DNA of 64,000 nt from Iamia sp038233075 (GCA_038233075.1 JBBSMQ010000015.1:1-64000); one strand, 5' to 3'. Shown: positions 27,736 through 36,376, counted from the stretch's first letter. Program-made: numbers and translations. The notes: generated by a model from the sequence alone, not told the origin.

Positions 27736-27783
27736 CCGTCCGCGAGCCCCGGACCCCCGGACCGTTGGGCGGGGTTGGGGGGG

Positions 27784-28863
27784 TCAGCCGATGCCGACGG
27801 TGCGGACGAAGCCCTCGAAGCTGAAGCTCTCGAAGAACAGGTAGAGGACCAGCAGGCACACCGGGGTGCCCAGCAGGTAAGGCAGGAACCGCGGGAAGCG
27901 ACGGGTGCGGTGGCCGACGTAGGCGAGGAGTCGCACCAGGCCCCAGAGTGCCATGCACACCAGACCCCACCAGGCGCCCGGGAAGGTGAGGGCGGGTTCG
28001 GTGGCGAAGACGTCGATGGTGTCGCGATCGCCGCCGCCCCGGCTGGCGTCGAGGGCTACCGCCGCGGCCTCGTCCTGGCCGGCCAGCTTCTCCACTGGGT
28101 TGCCGACCAGGCGGGCCGAGATGATGATCCGCTCGCGGGCCGAGAACTCGGGGTGGCAGGCGGTGAGGGTGAGGCGGTCGTCGCCCTTGTCCTCGAGGAC
28201 CGAGACGTCGTCGGGCGAGACGATCTCGGTGCCGGTCACCTCGTAGGTGAACTCCCCCTGCAGTGTGGCGAAGAGGATCTGGTCTCCGGGCACGAGGTCG
28301 TCGACGTCCTTCAGCGGAGCGCCGTAGGTGGTCCGGTGGCCGGCGATGGCGGCGTTGCCGGCCTGGCCGGGGAGGGGGGTGCCCGGGTAGTGGGCCGAGC
28401 CCCGCTTGAGCTGGTCGGTGCCCGTCCCCTCGACGGTCCACTGCTCGCTGTTGAGCCCGATGGCTGGGATCTGGTAGCTGCCCACCACCTCGCCCAACGC
28501 CGGCGGCGGCAATGTCGGCGCGACCTGGGGCGACGCCGTCGTCGGTGGTGCCTCGGGCGTCGGGGCTGTGGTGGTGGGGGCCGGCTCCGAGGCGGTGGGG
28601 GTTGGGTCATGGGCCGTCTCCGTCTCCAGCGCCTCGTACTCGTTGGCCAGCTCGTCCTGCGAGCGGGCGGTCTGGATGTTGGTCCCCCACAGCTGGTAGC
28701 CGACGAGCAACAGCACGACCACGCCGGTGGTGATCATCAGGCGACCGACCGCTCCCACCACCCTCGCCACGCGGTGGCGCGACCCGGTCGGGCCGAGCCG
28801 GGAGGCGTCGCCGCCAGGGCCCCGCGACGAGGCCCCGGCCACCTCGGAGTCGGACGTCAGCAC
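27784..28863 (-). CDS. Class E sortase
   Basis: 359-residue membrane transpeptidase that would attach secreted proteins to cell wall or pilus components. An N-terminal helix (MITTGVVVLLLVGYQLWGT, about 43-61) is followed by a Pro/Thr linker. The sortase barrel carries the catalytic triad His176 (IAGHRTTYG), Cys236 (LTLTACHPEF) and Arg245 (SARERIII). Two further hydrophobic helices near the C terminus (WWGLVCMALWGLVRLLAYV and FLPYLLGTPVCLLVLYLFF) make it longer than usual class E enzymes. No protein with a clear LAXTG/LPXTG sorting signal was seen in this window. It diverges from ccmA. Confidence 0.9.
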   Translation of the reverse strand: MLTSDSEVAGASSRGPGGDASRLGPTGSRHRVARVVGAVGRLMITTGVVVLLLVGYQLWGTNIQTARSQDELANEYEALETETAHDPTPTASEPAPTTTAPTPEAPPTTASPQVAPTLPPPALGEVVGSYQIPAIGLNSEQWTVEGTGTDQLKRGSAHYPGTPLPGQAGNAAIAGHRTTYGAPLKDVDDLVPGDQILFATLQGEFTYEVTGTEIVSPDDVSVLEDKGDDRLTLTACHPEFSARERIIISARLVGNPVEKLAGQDEAAAVALDASRGGGDRDTIDVFATEPALTFPGAWWGLVCMALWGLVRLLAYVGHRTRRFPRFLPYLLGTPVCLLVLYLFFESFSFEGFVRTVGIG

Positions 28864-28916
28864 CCCGGGATCCTAAGGGTCTGAGCGGATGGGACCGGGT
28901 CGCGCCTGAGATTTCT

Positions 28917-28995
28917 CCTCGGCTGCGCCGAGGTGTGGGCCCGTGCTTGCTGGGTCGCCTCGCCTATCGGCTCGGCTCCTAAGCCAGCACGGGCC
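28917..28995. promoter_or_regulatory. Hairpins in the divergent sortase/ccmA intergenic region
   Basis: A short hairpin CCTCGG-CTGCG-CCGAGG (28917-28933) is followed by a 10-bp perfect inverted repeat, GGCCCGTGCT (28938-28947) and AGCACGGGCC (28986-28995). Both lie between the divergent sortase and ccmA starts. This could be a regulatory palindrome or a relic of the intergenic repeat families seen elsewhere. No clear promoter hexamers were identified. Confidence 0.35.
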
Positions 28996-29017
28996 TCCGG
29001 TAGCCTGCGGCCCTCGC

Positions 29018-29908
29018 ATGGAGCCCGTCGTCGACCTCCGCGGCGCCGTCGCCCTCGTCGGCCGCTTCCCCGCCCTCGCCGGGGCCGACCTCGCCGTCGA
29101 CGCCGGTGAGGTGGTGCTGCTCCAGGGCCCCAACGGCGCCGGAAAGACGACGCTGCTCCGGTGCTGCGCAGGCCTGGTGCCCGTGGTCGACGGCCGGGCC
29201 CGGGTGCTCGGCTGCGACCTGCGGGCCGACCGTCGTCGGGTCCGTCGTCGGGTCGGCCTGCTCGCACACGCCAGCGGCCTGTACGACGCGCTCACTGTCG
29301 AGGCCAACGTGGCGTTCTGGGGGCGGGCGTCGGGGTGCGAGCCCGGCGATGTGGACGCCGCGCTGGCGCGCATGGGGTTGGCGGGCCGGTTGCGCTCGGT
29401 CGACGTGGGACGGCTGTCGGCCGGGCAGCGCCGTCGCACCTCGCTGGCGGTGCTGCTCGCCCGGCGCCCCGAGCTCTGGCTCCTCGACGAGCCCCACGCC
29501 GGTCTCGACCAGTCCGGCCGAGACCTGGTCGACCGGCTCATCGCTGATGCCTCCGCCGCGGGGGTGACGGTGCTGCTGTCCTCCCACGAGCTGGAGCGGG
29601 CCGCCGCCGTGGCGCACCGCCAGGTGGAGGTGGTCGGGGGCCACGTCCGACCGGTCGACCCGGGCCCATCGCCGGGCTCGCCGACCGACCCGGGCCGCGG
29701 ATCCGCCCCATCGGGCGGGGCCCAGGGCCCGCCGGCCGACGCGGGGAGCGGATCCGCCCCATCGGGCGGGGCCCTGGGCCGGCCGGCCGACGCGGGGAGC
29801 GGAACCGGCCCTGGCCGAGACGGACGTCGTCCACCCGGAGCTCGGATCGCCACCGAGACCGAGCCGTCCGACGGAGAGGCCGACGGCGGAGATCACGATG
29901 TGGCGTGA
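29018..29908 (+). CDS. ccmA: ABC transporter ATP-binding protein, CcmA (heme exporter) type
   Basis: 296-residue ATPase of the cytochrome c maturation ABC transporter, where CcmAB work with CcmC to move or release heme for attachment to apocytochromes. Walker A GPNGAGKTT is at 37-45, the signature LSAGQRRRTS near 132 and Walker B LWLLDEPHAG near 152, with the switch His in LLSSHELE. The normal protein ends near residue 210. The remaining 85 residues are Gly/Pro/Ala-rich and contain a duplicated 17-residue unit (DNA repeat 29699-29800). The last 11 bases overlap the start of ccmB. Confidence 0.85.
   Translation: MEPVVDLRGAVALVGRFPALAGADLAVDAGEVVLLQGPNGAGKTTLLRCCAGLVPVVDGRARVLGCDLRADRRRVRRRVGLLAHASGLYDALTVEANVAFWGRASGCEPGDVDAALARMGLAGRLRSVDVGRLSAGQRRRTSLAVLLARRPELWLLDEPHAGLDQSGRDLVDRLIADASAAGVTVLLSSHELERAAAVAHRQVEVVGGHVRPVDPGPSPGSPTDPGRGSAPSGGAQGPPADAGSGSAPSGGALGRPADAGSGTGPGRDGRRPPGARIATETEPSDGEADGGDHDVA
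29699..29800 (+). repeat. 51-bp tandem duplication inside ccmA
   Basis: Two copies of a 51-bp unit (29699-29749 and 29750-29800) differ at only a few positions, and a short third start follows at 29801. The period is a multiple of three, so it encodes a 17-residue repeat around GSAPSGGA and PADAGSG in the C-terminal tail of CcmA. Confidence 0.85.
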
Positions 29909-30566
29909 CGCTCTGCTGGTAGCGGGCAAGGACCTGCGCATCGAGGCCCGCACCCGCGTCGCGCTCAACCAGGTGGCCCCCTTCGCCGTGCTCGTGCTGC
30001 TGTTGTTCGCCTTCGCCCTGGACTCGAACCGACTCGTGCTGCGCGACGCCACGCCGGGCCTGTTCTGGGTCGCGGTCCTGCTGTCCGCCCTCCTCGCGGT
30101 CCAGCGGGCCTTCGCCCTGGAGGCCGTCGACGGGGTCCCCGACGCCCTGCGGCTCTCGGGCCTCCGTCCCGCCGGGATCTTCCTGGGCAAGGTGCTGGCG
30201 GTGTCGGCCCAGCTGGCCGCCCTCGAGGTCCTGCTGGGCCTGGGCGTGGTCGTCCTCTACGACGCCCCGCTGGCCTCGCCGGCGCTGCTGGTGGCGGCCT
30301 CGATCGGCGCGACCCTCGGGTTGGCCGCGGTCGGTTGCCTCTACGGCATCCTCGCGGCCGGCCAGCGGGTGGCGCAGACCCTGCTGCCCCTGCTGCTGCT
30401 GCCTGCCCTCGCGCCGCTGTTGCTGGCGGCGACCCAGGCCTGGTCCGCCGGGGTGGACGGCGTGGCCTCGGAGGGCTGGCGGTGGCTGGGGCTGCTGGTC
30501 CTCTTCGCGGCGGCCTACCTCGGAGCCGGCGTGGCCACCTTCGGGATCCTCCTCGACGACGCCTGA
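29898..30566 (+). CDS. ccmB: Heme exporter permease CcmB
   Basis: 222-residue membrane protein with about six hydrophobic helices. The N terminus WRDALLVAGKDLRIEARTR with VALNQVAPFAVLVLLLFAFA is typical of CcmB, as are GVPDALRLSGLRPAGIFLGK and the terminal helix LGAGVATFGILLDD. ATG 29898 lies inside the end of ccmA, indicating translational coupling. CcmC, CcmD, CcmE and the rest of a system I cluster are not adjacent; many actinobacteria keep ccmAB apart from resB/resC system II genes. The partner permease must be elsewhere. Confidence 0.87.
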   Translation: MWRDALLVAGKDLRIEARTRVALNQVAPFAVLVLLLFAFALDSNRLVLRDATPGLFWVAVLLSALLAVQRAFALEAVDGVPDALRLSGLRPAGIFLGKVLAVSAQLAALEVLLGLGVVVLYDAPLASPALLVAASIGATLGLAAVGCLYGILAAGQRVAQTLLPLLLLPALAPLLLAATQAWSAGVDGVASEGWRWLGLLVLFAAAYLGAGVATFGILLDDA

Positions 30567-30700
30567 GGTCAGGGAAGGTCAGGGCGTGGTCGCCTTCGGG
30601 GCCCTGCTCGATGACGACAGGTCAGGTCAGGGCCCGGGGGTTCGGCGGGTTCGGCGGGTGCTGATCAGGTCAGGGCCGGGCCGTGAGCGTCGCCGCGGAG

Positions 30701-30715
30701 GCGGGGTGGCCCCGC
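30701..30715. terminator. GC hairpin between convergent genes
   Basis: GCGGGG-TGG-CCCCGC is a perfect 6-bp stem between ccmB (+) and the convergent lipoprotein gene (-). The spacer before it contains several copies of GGTCAGGG and a doubled GTTCGGCGGG. No T-tract. Confidence 0.35.
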
Positions 30716-30720
30716 GCCCG

Positions 30721-31467
30721 TCAGGCCGGGGCCTGCTCCCGGAGGCGCTCGAGGATGGCCTGGGTGAGGGGTCGGGCCTGGTCGGTGTCGAAGATGTTCT
30801 GGGCGTGGCCGTCGCCCGGGAGGAGCAGGGAGGTGTTCTGACCACCGGGAGCGGTGTCGGCCAGCTCGGTCGCCACGTCGGCCACGGACTCGTCCTCGCT
30901 GGCGATGAACAGCTTGGGCTCGGTGCCCAGTCCCTCGACCGTGCTGTTGGGCGAGATGAGGATGAGCCCGTCGGGCAGGTCGGGTTGCTCGGAGGCGAGG
31001 TCGAGGATGGCGTCGGCGCCCGAGCTGCCTCCGATGAGGATCACCTGCTCGGCGCCCTCCTCATCGCGGAGTCGGTCCGCCGCCGCCTCGATGCTGTCGG
31101 GGCTGGTGTCCTCCACGGCCACGACCGTGGCGTCCTGCTCGGCGATCTGGGTGGCCTGCTTCTCCCAGCTGGCGGCGTCGAAGGCGGAGCCGTGGGCGAG
31201 GACCACGCCCTGGGCCCCCCCGCCCCAGAGCAGGGCCCCGGAGTCGCCCAGCTCGATGCGCTGGCCCGTCGTGTCACCCGCGGGCTCGACCGCTTCCTCG
31301 CGGGCCCCTTCCGGTCGCGACCCGCCAGCGCTCTCCTCGTCGATCGTGGCGCACAGGCCCCCATTGTCATCACAGTCCTCGGAGGCGTCGTCGGACCCTC
31401 CGCAGCCGGCCAGGGCGATGAGGGTGACCAGGGCGACGAGCAGGGCGAGGATGCGTCGGGACGACAT
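30721..31467 (-). CDS. Alpha/beta-hydrolase-fold lipoprotein
   Basis: 248 residues. ATG 31465-31467 begins MSSRRILALLVALVTLIALA with a lipobox ending in Cys22. After an acidic linker the hydrolase fold appears: GVVLAHGSAFDAASWEKQA supplies the HG oxyanion motif, VILIGGSSGADAILDLA the nucleophile elbow (GGSSG), and LPGDGHAQNIF the catalytic histidine. It should be anchored on the outer face of the membrane. The substrate is unknown; esterase or peptidase activity is possible. It is a single gene separated by about 90 bases from serC upstream. Confidence 0.75.
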   Translation of the reverse strand: MSSRRILALLVALVTLIALAGCGGSDDASEDCDDNGGLCATIDEESAGGSRPEGAREEAVEPAGDTTGQRIELGDSGALLWGGGAQGVVLAHGSAFDAASWEKQATQIAEQDATVVAVEDTSPDSIEAAADRLRDEEGAEQVILIGGSSGADAILDLASEQPDLPDGLILISPNSTVEGLGTEPKLFIASEDESVADVATELADTAPGGQNTSLLLPGDGHAQNIFDTDQARPLTQAILERLREQAPA

Positions 31468-31556
31468 GGACCCCGAGGCTAGAGGTGGCCGTCGGAGGAC
31501 CCACCGCGGTCCGGACTCGCAGTGGCGACCGCGGATCGCCCGTCCAAGGAAGGAGA

Positions 31557-32693
31557 TCAGGCGGAGCGGAGCTCGGCCACGACGTGGTCGACGCTGCGGG
31601 TGAGGGCGGCCACGTCGGCCGGGTCGATGGCGGGGAACAGGGCGAAGCGGAGCTGGTTGCGGCCCAGCTTGCGGTAGCTCTCGGTGTCGAGGATGCCGTT
31701 GTCCCGGAGGACACCGGCCACGACGGTGGCGTCGATCTCGTCGGCCAGGTCGATGGTGGCCACCACCTGGCTGCGCAGCTCGGGGTCGGTGACGAACGGG
31801 GTGGCGTGCTCGGACGCCTCGGCCCAGTCGTAGACGGTCCGGGCGCTCTCGGCGCAGCGTCCGGCGGCGAAGCCGAGGCCCCCGTTCTGGTTGACCCACT
31901 CGGCCTGTTGCACGGCGAGGAAGATGGTCGCCAGTGCCGGCGTGTTGTAGGTCTGGTCCTTGCGGCTGTTCTCCAGGGCGATGCCGAGGTCGAGGCTGGC
32001 GGGCACCCAGCGGTCGCTCGCCGCGATGCGCTCGATGCGCTCGATGGCGGCGGGGGAGCAGGCGGCCAGCCACAGCCCGCCGTCGGAGGCGAAGCACTTC
32101 TGGGGTGCGAAGTAGTAGACGTCGACGTCCCCGGCATCGAAGCGCAGGCCCCCGGCGGCCGAGGTGGCGTCGACCAGGACCAGCGCGTCGTCGGCGCCGT
32201 CGGGGCGCGTGGGGGTCACGGCCACGCCGGTCGAAGTCTCATTGTGGGTGAGGCAGTAGGCGTCGGCGCCGTCGACCGCGGCCAGGGTCGGCGCGCCGCC
32301 GGGGTCGGCCTTCGCCGTGGAGGGCTCGCCGAGGTGGGGGGCCGAGCGGGTGACCTCCGCGAACTTGCCCGAGAACTCCCCGAACACGAGGTGGTGGCTG
32401 CGGGCGTCGATGGCCCCGAACGACAGCGCGTCCCAGAACGCGGTGGTGCCGCCGTTGCCCAGCAGCACCTCGTAGCCGTCGGGGAGGGCGAACATCTCGG
32501 CCACCGCGTTGCGCAGGCGCGAGACCATGAACTGCACCGTGGGCTTGCGGTGCGAGGTGCCGAGGTAGTCCCCGGCCTCGGCGGCCAGGGCGGCGACGGC
32601 CTCGGGGCGGACCTTGGACGGACCACAGCAGAAGCGGCCGTCCGCCGGGAGCAGGTCGGCGGGGATGCGGATCTCGGGCAACGGCGCGCTCAT
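31557..32693 (-). CDS. serC: Phosphoserine aminotransferase
   Basis: 378-residue PLP enzyme that converts 3-phosphohydroxypyruvate and glutamate to phosphoserine, the second step of serine biosynthesis. RFCCGPSKVRPEAVAAL opens the chain, SHRKPTVQFMVSRLRN follows, and the PLP lysine is Lys199 in YYFAPQKCFASDGGLW. The terminal ALFPAIDPADVAALTRSVDH is typical of the actinobacterial type. ATG 32691-32693 is used. serA, which makes the substrate, lies 3.8 kb away on the other strand, so the pathway is grouped here but not in one operon. Confidence 0.93.
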   Translation of the reverse strand: MSAPLPEIRIPADLLPADGRFCCGPSKVRPEAVAALAAEAGDYLGTSHRKPTVQFMVSRLRNAVAEMFALPDGYEVLLGNGGTTAFWDALSFGAIDARSHHLVFGEFSGKFAEVTRSAPHLGEPSTAKADPGGAPTLAAVDGADAYCLTHNETSTGVAVTPTRPDGADDALVLVDATSAAGGLRFDAGDVDVYYFAPQKCFASDGGLWLAACSPAAIERIERIAASDRWVPASLDLGIALENSRKDQTYNTPALATIFLAVQQAEWVNQNGGLGFAAGRCAESARTVYDWAEASEHATPFVTDPELRSQVVATIDLADEIDATVVAGVLRDNGILDTESYRKLGRNQLRFALFPAIDPADVAALTRSVDHVVAELRSA

Positions 32694-32770
32694 CGCGTGC
32701 CACTATCGCGGCCGACCCCATGGAGGGGAAATCGCTTGCTGCCCGGCGAGCCCCGTCAGGAGAACCCGAG

Positions 32771-33985
32771 ATGCCCGAGTCCCCGTCCGACCGTCGCGTG
32801 TCCGAGCGGGTGGCCGCCATCACCCCGTCGGCCACCCTCGCGGTCGATGCCGCGGCCAAGGCCATGAAGGCCGAGGGGGCCGACGTCATCGGCTTCGGCG
32901 CCGGGGAGCCGGACTTCCCCACCCCCGACCACATCGTCGAGGCCGCCGTCGAGGCCTGTCGCGACCCCCGCAACCACCGCTACAGCCCGGCTCCCGGCCT
33001 GCCCGAGCTCCGCGACGCCCTGGCGACCAAGACCGCACGCGACTCCGGCTACGAGGTCGACCCCGCCCAGGTGGTGGTGACCAACGGCGGCAAGCACGCC
33101 GTCTACAACGCCTTCGCAGCCCTTCTCGACCCGGGCGACGAGGTGCTCCTGCCTGCGCCCTACTGGACCACCTACCCCGAGCCCATCCGCCTGGCCGGTG
33201 GCGTGCCGGTGGAGATCGCCACCGACGAGACCACCGGGTTCCGGGTCGGCGTCGAGCAGCTGGAGGCGGCCCGCACCCCCGCCACCCGAGCCCTCATGTT
33301 CGTCTCCCCGTCTAACCCCACCGGCGCCGTCTACCCCCGCGACGAGGTGGCGGCCATCGGCCGATGGGCGGCCGAGCACGGCATCTGGGTGGTCACCGAC
33401 GAGATCTACGAGCACCTGACCTACGACGACCACGAGTTCAGCTCGATGCCGGCGGTCGTGCCCGAGGTGGCCGAGCGGTGCCTGGTGCTCAACGGCGTGG
33501 CCAAGACCTACGCCATGACGGGGTGGCGGGTGGGCTGGCTCATCGGACCGGCCGACGTGGCCAAGGCCGTGGCCGGGCTCCAGTCCCACCAGACCTCCAA
33601 CGTGGCCAACGTGAGCCAGCGGGCCGCCCTGGCTGCGGTCAGCGGTGGACTCGACGACGTGGCTCGCATGCGCGAGGCCTTCGACCGTCGGGGCAAGACC
33701 ATGCACAAGCTGCTCAACGCCATCGAGGGCGTCTCCGCCCTTGCCCCCCAGGGTGCTTTCTACGCCTTCCCCTCCTTCCGCGACATCCTGGAGCGGGGCA
33801 CCGTCGCCGGCCGGTCCGTCACCAGCACCGTCGAGCTGGCCGAGGTGATCCTGGAGGAGGCCAAGGTGGCGATCGTCCCCGGCGAGGCCTTCTCCGCTCC
33901 CGGTTACGCCCGGCTCTCCTTCGCGCTGGGCGACGACGACCTGGGCGAGGGCATCCGCCGCATCAGCGACCTGCTGGCCCGGTGA
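32771..33985 (+). CDS. aspC: Aspartate/aromatic aminotransferase, class I
   Basis: 404-residue fold-type I PLP enzyme transferring the amino group between aspartate (or related acids) and 2-oxoglutarate. Visible signatures are GAGEPDFPTPDHI, YSPAPGLPELRDAL, SPSNPTGAVY with the cofactor Asn182, the Schiff-base Lys245 in VLNGVAKTYAMTGWRVGW, and the substrate-binding arginine near the C terminus in YARLSFALG. ATG 32771 has an AGGAGA ribosome site 7 bases upstream, better than the in-frame ATG at 32720. The gene diverges from serC. Two copies of a palindromic repeat lie just after its stop. Confidence 0.92.
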   Translation: MPESPSDRRVSERVAAITPSATLAVDAAAKAMKAEGADVIGFGAGEPDFPTPDHIVEAAVEACRDPRNHRYSPAPGLPELRDALATKTARDSGYEVDPAQVVVTNGGKHAVYNAFAALLDPGDEVLLPAPYWTTYPEPIRLAGGVPVEIATDETTGFRVGVEQLEAARTPATRALMFVSPSNPTGAVYPRDEVAAIGRWAAEHGIWVVTDEIYEHLTYDDHEFSSMPAVVPEVAERCLVLNGVAKTYAMTGWRVGWLIGPADVAKAVAGLQSHQTSNVANVSQRAALAAVSGGLDDVARMREAFDRRGKTMHKLLNAIEGVSALAPQGAFYAFPSFRDILERGTVAGRSVTSTVELAEVILEEAKVAIVPGEAFSAPGYARLSFALGDDDLGEGIRRISDLLAR

Positions 33986-34010
33986 CGGCGTGAGCCGGGA
34001 CCGCGCCAAC

Positions 34011-34111
34011 TCCGTACGGACATGGCCCTCACGGGCACACATCCGTACGAGGCTCACGACGCGCCGCCAGCTCTGGACGGATGTTGCCCTCACCGGCACT
34101 CATCCGTACGA
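34011..34111 (+). repeat. Two diverged tandem palindromic repeats after aspC
   Basis: Copy one (34011-34050) and copy two (34074-34111) share 28 of 33 aligned bases with a 61-base period; both contain CATCCGTACGA. Each copy is itself an interrupted palindrome: CGTACGGA faces TCCGTACG in copy one and ACGGATG faces CATCCGT in copy two. They lie between aspC and the S9 peptidase and do not code. Confidence 0.7.
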
Positions 34112-34150
34112 AGGTGTCGGGCCGGTGGGACGGGACGGCGAGGTGGTCCG

Positions 34151-36319
34151 GTGACGCGCAGCGTCCGCCCCTACGGCTCGTGGCCGTCGCCCATCAGCCC
34201 CGAGCGGCTGGTGGCCGGCGCGGCGGCGCCGGGCGAGGCGGCGGTCGACGGCGACGACATCTGGTGGTCCGAGAGCCGCCCGTCCGAGGGCGGGCGCACC
34301 GCTCTCGTGCGCCGCCGCATCGACGGCACCAGCGACGACGTCCTGGGCTCCCGCCCCGCCCCCGAGGGACGCACGTGGAACGCCCGCACCGGGCTCCTGG
34401 AGTACGGCGGGGGGTCCTGGTGCGTGGAGAGCGGGGTGGTCACCTTCACCCAGTGGGACGACCAACGCCTCCACCGCCTGGTGGCCGACGATCCCGACGC
34501 CCTTCCCGTCCCCCTCACCCCCGAACCGGTCGAGCCCCGGGGCCTCCGCTACGGCGACCTGGTCGCCCTCAACCAGGGGTGGCTGCTCGCGGTGCGCGAG
34601 GCCCACCCCGGCGAGGATCTTCCCGAGGCGTCGGCCGCGAGCGAGCCGGTGCACCAGATCGTGGCCGTGCCCACCGACGGATCCGCGGTCGACGACCCGA
34701 CGCAGATCCGGGTGCTGGTGTCGGGACCGGACTTCCTCGCCTTCCCCCGGCCCGGCCCGGCCCGCCTGGCCTGGGTCCGTTGGGACCACCCGCAGATGCC
34801 CTGGGACGGCACCGAGCTGTGGGTGGCCGGTCTCGGCACCGACGACGACGGCGCCCCGATCCTGCGGGACGAGGGCACGGTGGTGGCCGGCGGCCCGGAG
34901 GAGTCGATCGTCCAGCCCGAGTGGGGCCCCGACGGCACCCTCTGGTTCTCCTCGGACCGCTACGGGTGGTGGAACCTGCACCGCATCCTCGATCCCGACC
35001 CCGACCCCGAGGCCGACGGCTCCGGACGGGTCCCCGAGGCGGTGGCGCCGGTGGAAGCCGAGGTCGGCGGTGCTCGCTGGGTAGCCGGCATGCGCTGGTT
35101 GGCGCCGCTGGCCGACGGGCGGGTGCTGGTGTCGGTCACCGCCGACGGTGTCACCGGCGTGGGCCTGGTCACCCCCGGGCCGCCGGGATCGGGCGGTGAG
35201 ACGCCGCTGGCCAGAGTGGCGCTGGAGCTGGGCGGTGCCGCCGTCTCGACGGTCAGCCAGGTCGTGGCCGGTCCGGGACCGGGCCAGGCCGTGATCATCG
35301 CCGGGTCGGGGCGGGCCGAGGCCACCCCCGTGCTCCTCGACCTGCCGCCGGGCTCCACCGGCCCGCGCTCCGACGGGGGCCGGGGCCGGCGGGCGGTGCC
35401 GTCCACGGTGGGGATCGGGGCCCTCGACGTGGCCGCCACGGCCGGCTCGCGGGTCCTGCGCCCGGCTCGCGACATCGGGCTCGGCGCCGACGACATCTCG
35501 GTGCCCGAGGCCATCTCCTTCCCTAGCGCCGGGGGCCGCACCGCTCACGCCCAGCTGTACCGGCCCGCCAGCACCACGTCGATGGCGCCCGACGGCGAGT
35601 GTCCGCCCCTGCTGGTGATGATCCACGGTGGGCCCACCAGCGCGGCGCGACCGGTGCTGGAGCTCTCCCGCCAGTTCTGGACCACGCGGGGGGTGGCGGT
35701 GGTCGACGTCGACTACGGCGGGTCAATCGGGTACGGGCGGCCCTACCGCCGCCTGCTTGACGGGGCCTGGGGCGTCGTCGACGTCGAGGACTGCGTCGCC
35801 GTCGTCCGCCACCTCGCGGCCGAGGGCGACGTCGACGGCGACCGGGTCGCCATCCGGGGGGGCTCCGCCGGCGGCTTCACCACCCTCGCCGCCCTCTGCA
35901 CCTCCGACGTGTTCGCGGCCGGCACCAGCCTGTACGGCGTCACCGACCTGGGCGCCCTGGCCACCGACACCCACAAGTTCGAGTCGCGCTACCTCGATGG
36001 GCTGGTCGGGCCGTGGCCGGAGGCGGCCGACGTCTACGCCGCCCGCAGCCCCCTCAACCTCCTCGACGGACTGGCGACTCCGGTGCTGGTCCTCCAAGGG
36101 GTCGACGACGCGGTGGTGCCGCCCTCGCAGGCCGAGGCGGTGATCGTGGCCGCGGCCGAGCGAGGCCTGGCGCACGAGTACCTGCTGTTCGAGGGCGAGG
36201 GCCACGGGTTCCGCCGGTCCGAGACCATCGTCACCGCCCTTCGGGCCGAGCTGGCCTTCTACGGCCGAATCCTCGGCTTCACCCCGGCGGAGGAGGCGCC
36301 CACTCCCTCGCCACCTTGA
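34151..36319 (+). CDS. S9 family prolyl-oligopeptidase-type peptidase
   Basis: 722-residue cytoplasmic peptidase with an N-terminal beta-propeller and a C-terminal alpha/beta-hydrolase domain. GTG 34151 with GAGGTGG upstream gives TRSVRPYGSWPSPISPERLV, a typical start for this dipeptidyl/acylaminoacyl peptidase group. Propeller repeats include WGPDGTLWFSSDRYGWWNLH. The catalytic domain has PPLLVMIHGGPTSAA, the nucleophile Ser572 in IRGGSAGGFT, the acid in VLQGVDDAVVP and the base in EGEGHGFRR. No signal peptide. It probably trims peptides. A strong double palindrome follows the stop. Confidence 0.9.
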   Translation: MTRSVRPYGSWPSPISPERLVAGAAAPGEAAVDGDDIWWSESRPSEGGRTALVRRRIDGTSDDVLGSRPAPEGRTWNARTGLLEYGGGSWCVESGVVTFTQWDDQRLHRLVADDPDALPVPLTPEPVEPRGLRYGDLVALNQGWLLAVREAHPGEDLPEASAASEPVHQIVAVPTDGSAVDDPTQIRVLVSGPDFLAFPRPGPARLAWVRWDHPQMPWDGTELWVAGLGTDDDGAPILRDEGTVVAGGPEESIVQPEWGPDGTLWFSSDRYGWWNLHRILDPDPDPEADGSGRVPEAVAPVEAEVGGARWVAGMRWLAPLADGRVLVSVTADGVTGVGLVTPGPPGSGGETPLARVALELGGAAVSTVSQVVAGPGPGQAVIIAGSGRAEATPVLLDLPPGSTGPRSDGGRGRRAVPSTVGIGALDVAATAGSRVLRPARDIGLGADDISVPEAISFPSAGGRTAHAQLYRPASTTSMAPDGECPPLLVMIHGGPTSAARPVLELSRQFWTTRGVAVVDVDYGGSIGYGRPYRRLLDGAWGVVDVEDCVAVVRHLAAEGDVDGDRVAIRGGSAGGFTTLAALCTSDVFAAGTSLYGVTDLGALATDTHKFESRYLDGLVGPWPEAADVYAARSPLNLLDGLATPVLVLQGVDDAVVPPSQAEAVIVAAAERGLAHEYLLFEGEGHGFRRSETIVTALRAELAFYGRILGFTPAEEAPTPSPP

Positions 36320-36333
36320 CCGCAGTGCCTTCT

Positions 36334-36376
36334 GGTCCCGAGTCTGGTCGTGCGGGCGACCATCTTCTTCGGGACC
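36334..36376 (+). repeat. Nested palindrome after the S9 peptidase gene
   Basis: GGTCCCGA (36334-36341) pairs with TCGGGACC (36369-36376). Inside it TGGTCG (36345-36350) pairs with CGACCA (36357-36362). This gives a long two-part stem 15 bases after the peptidase stop and before serA. A weaker second copy of the TCTGGTCG half follows near 36400. It may serve as a 3'-end terminator or stabiliser. Confidence 0.6.

Noticed and set aside
27784..28863. Sortase operon with pilin-like substrates
   Set aside because: No neighbouring protein with a sorting signal and C-terminal helix was found, so only the sortase itself is claimed.
29699..29800. Possible CRISPR-like repeat
   Set aside because: Two adjacent 51-bp units without spacers, inside a coding tail; a simple tandem duplication. 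No CRISPR array was seen anywhere in the window.
34022..34150. Upstream start for the S9 peptidase at 34022
   Set aside because: It would translate through the palindromic repeats. GTG 34151 has a ribosome site and gives the family N terminus.
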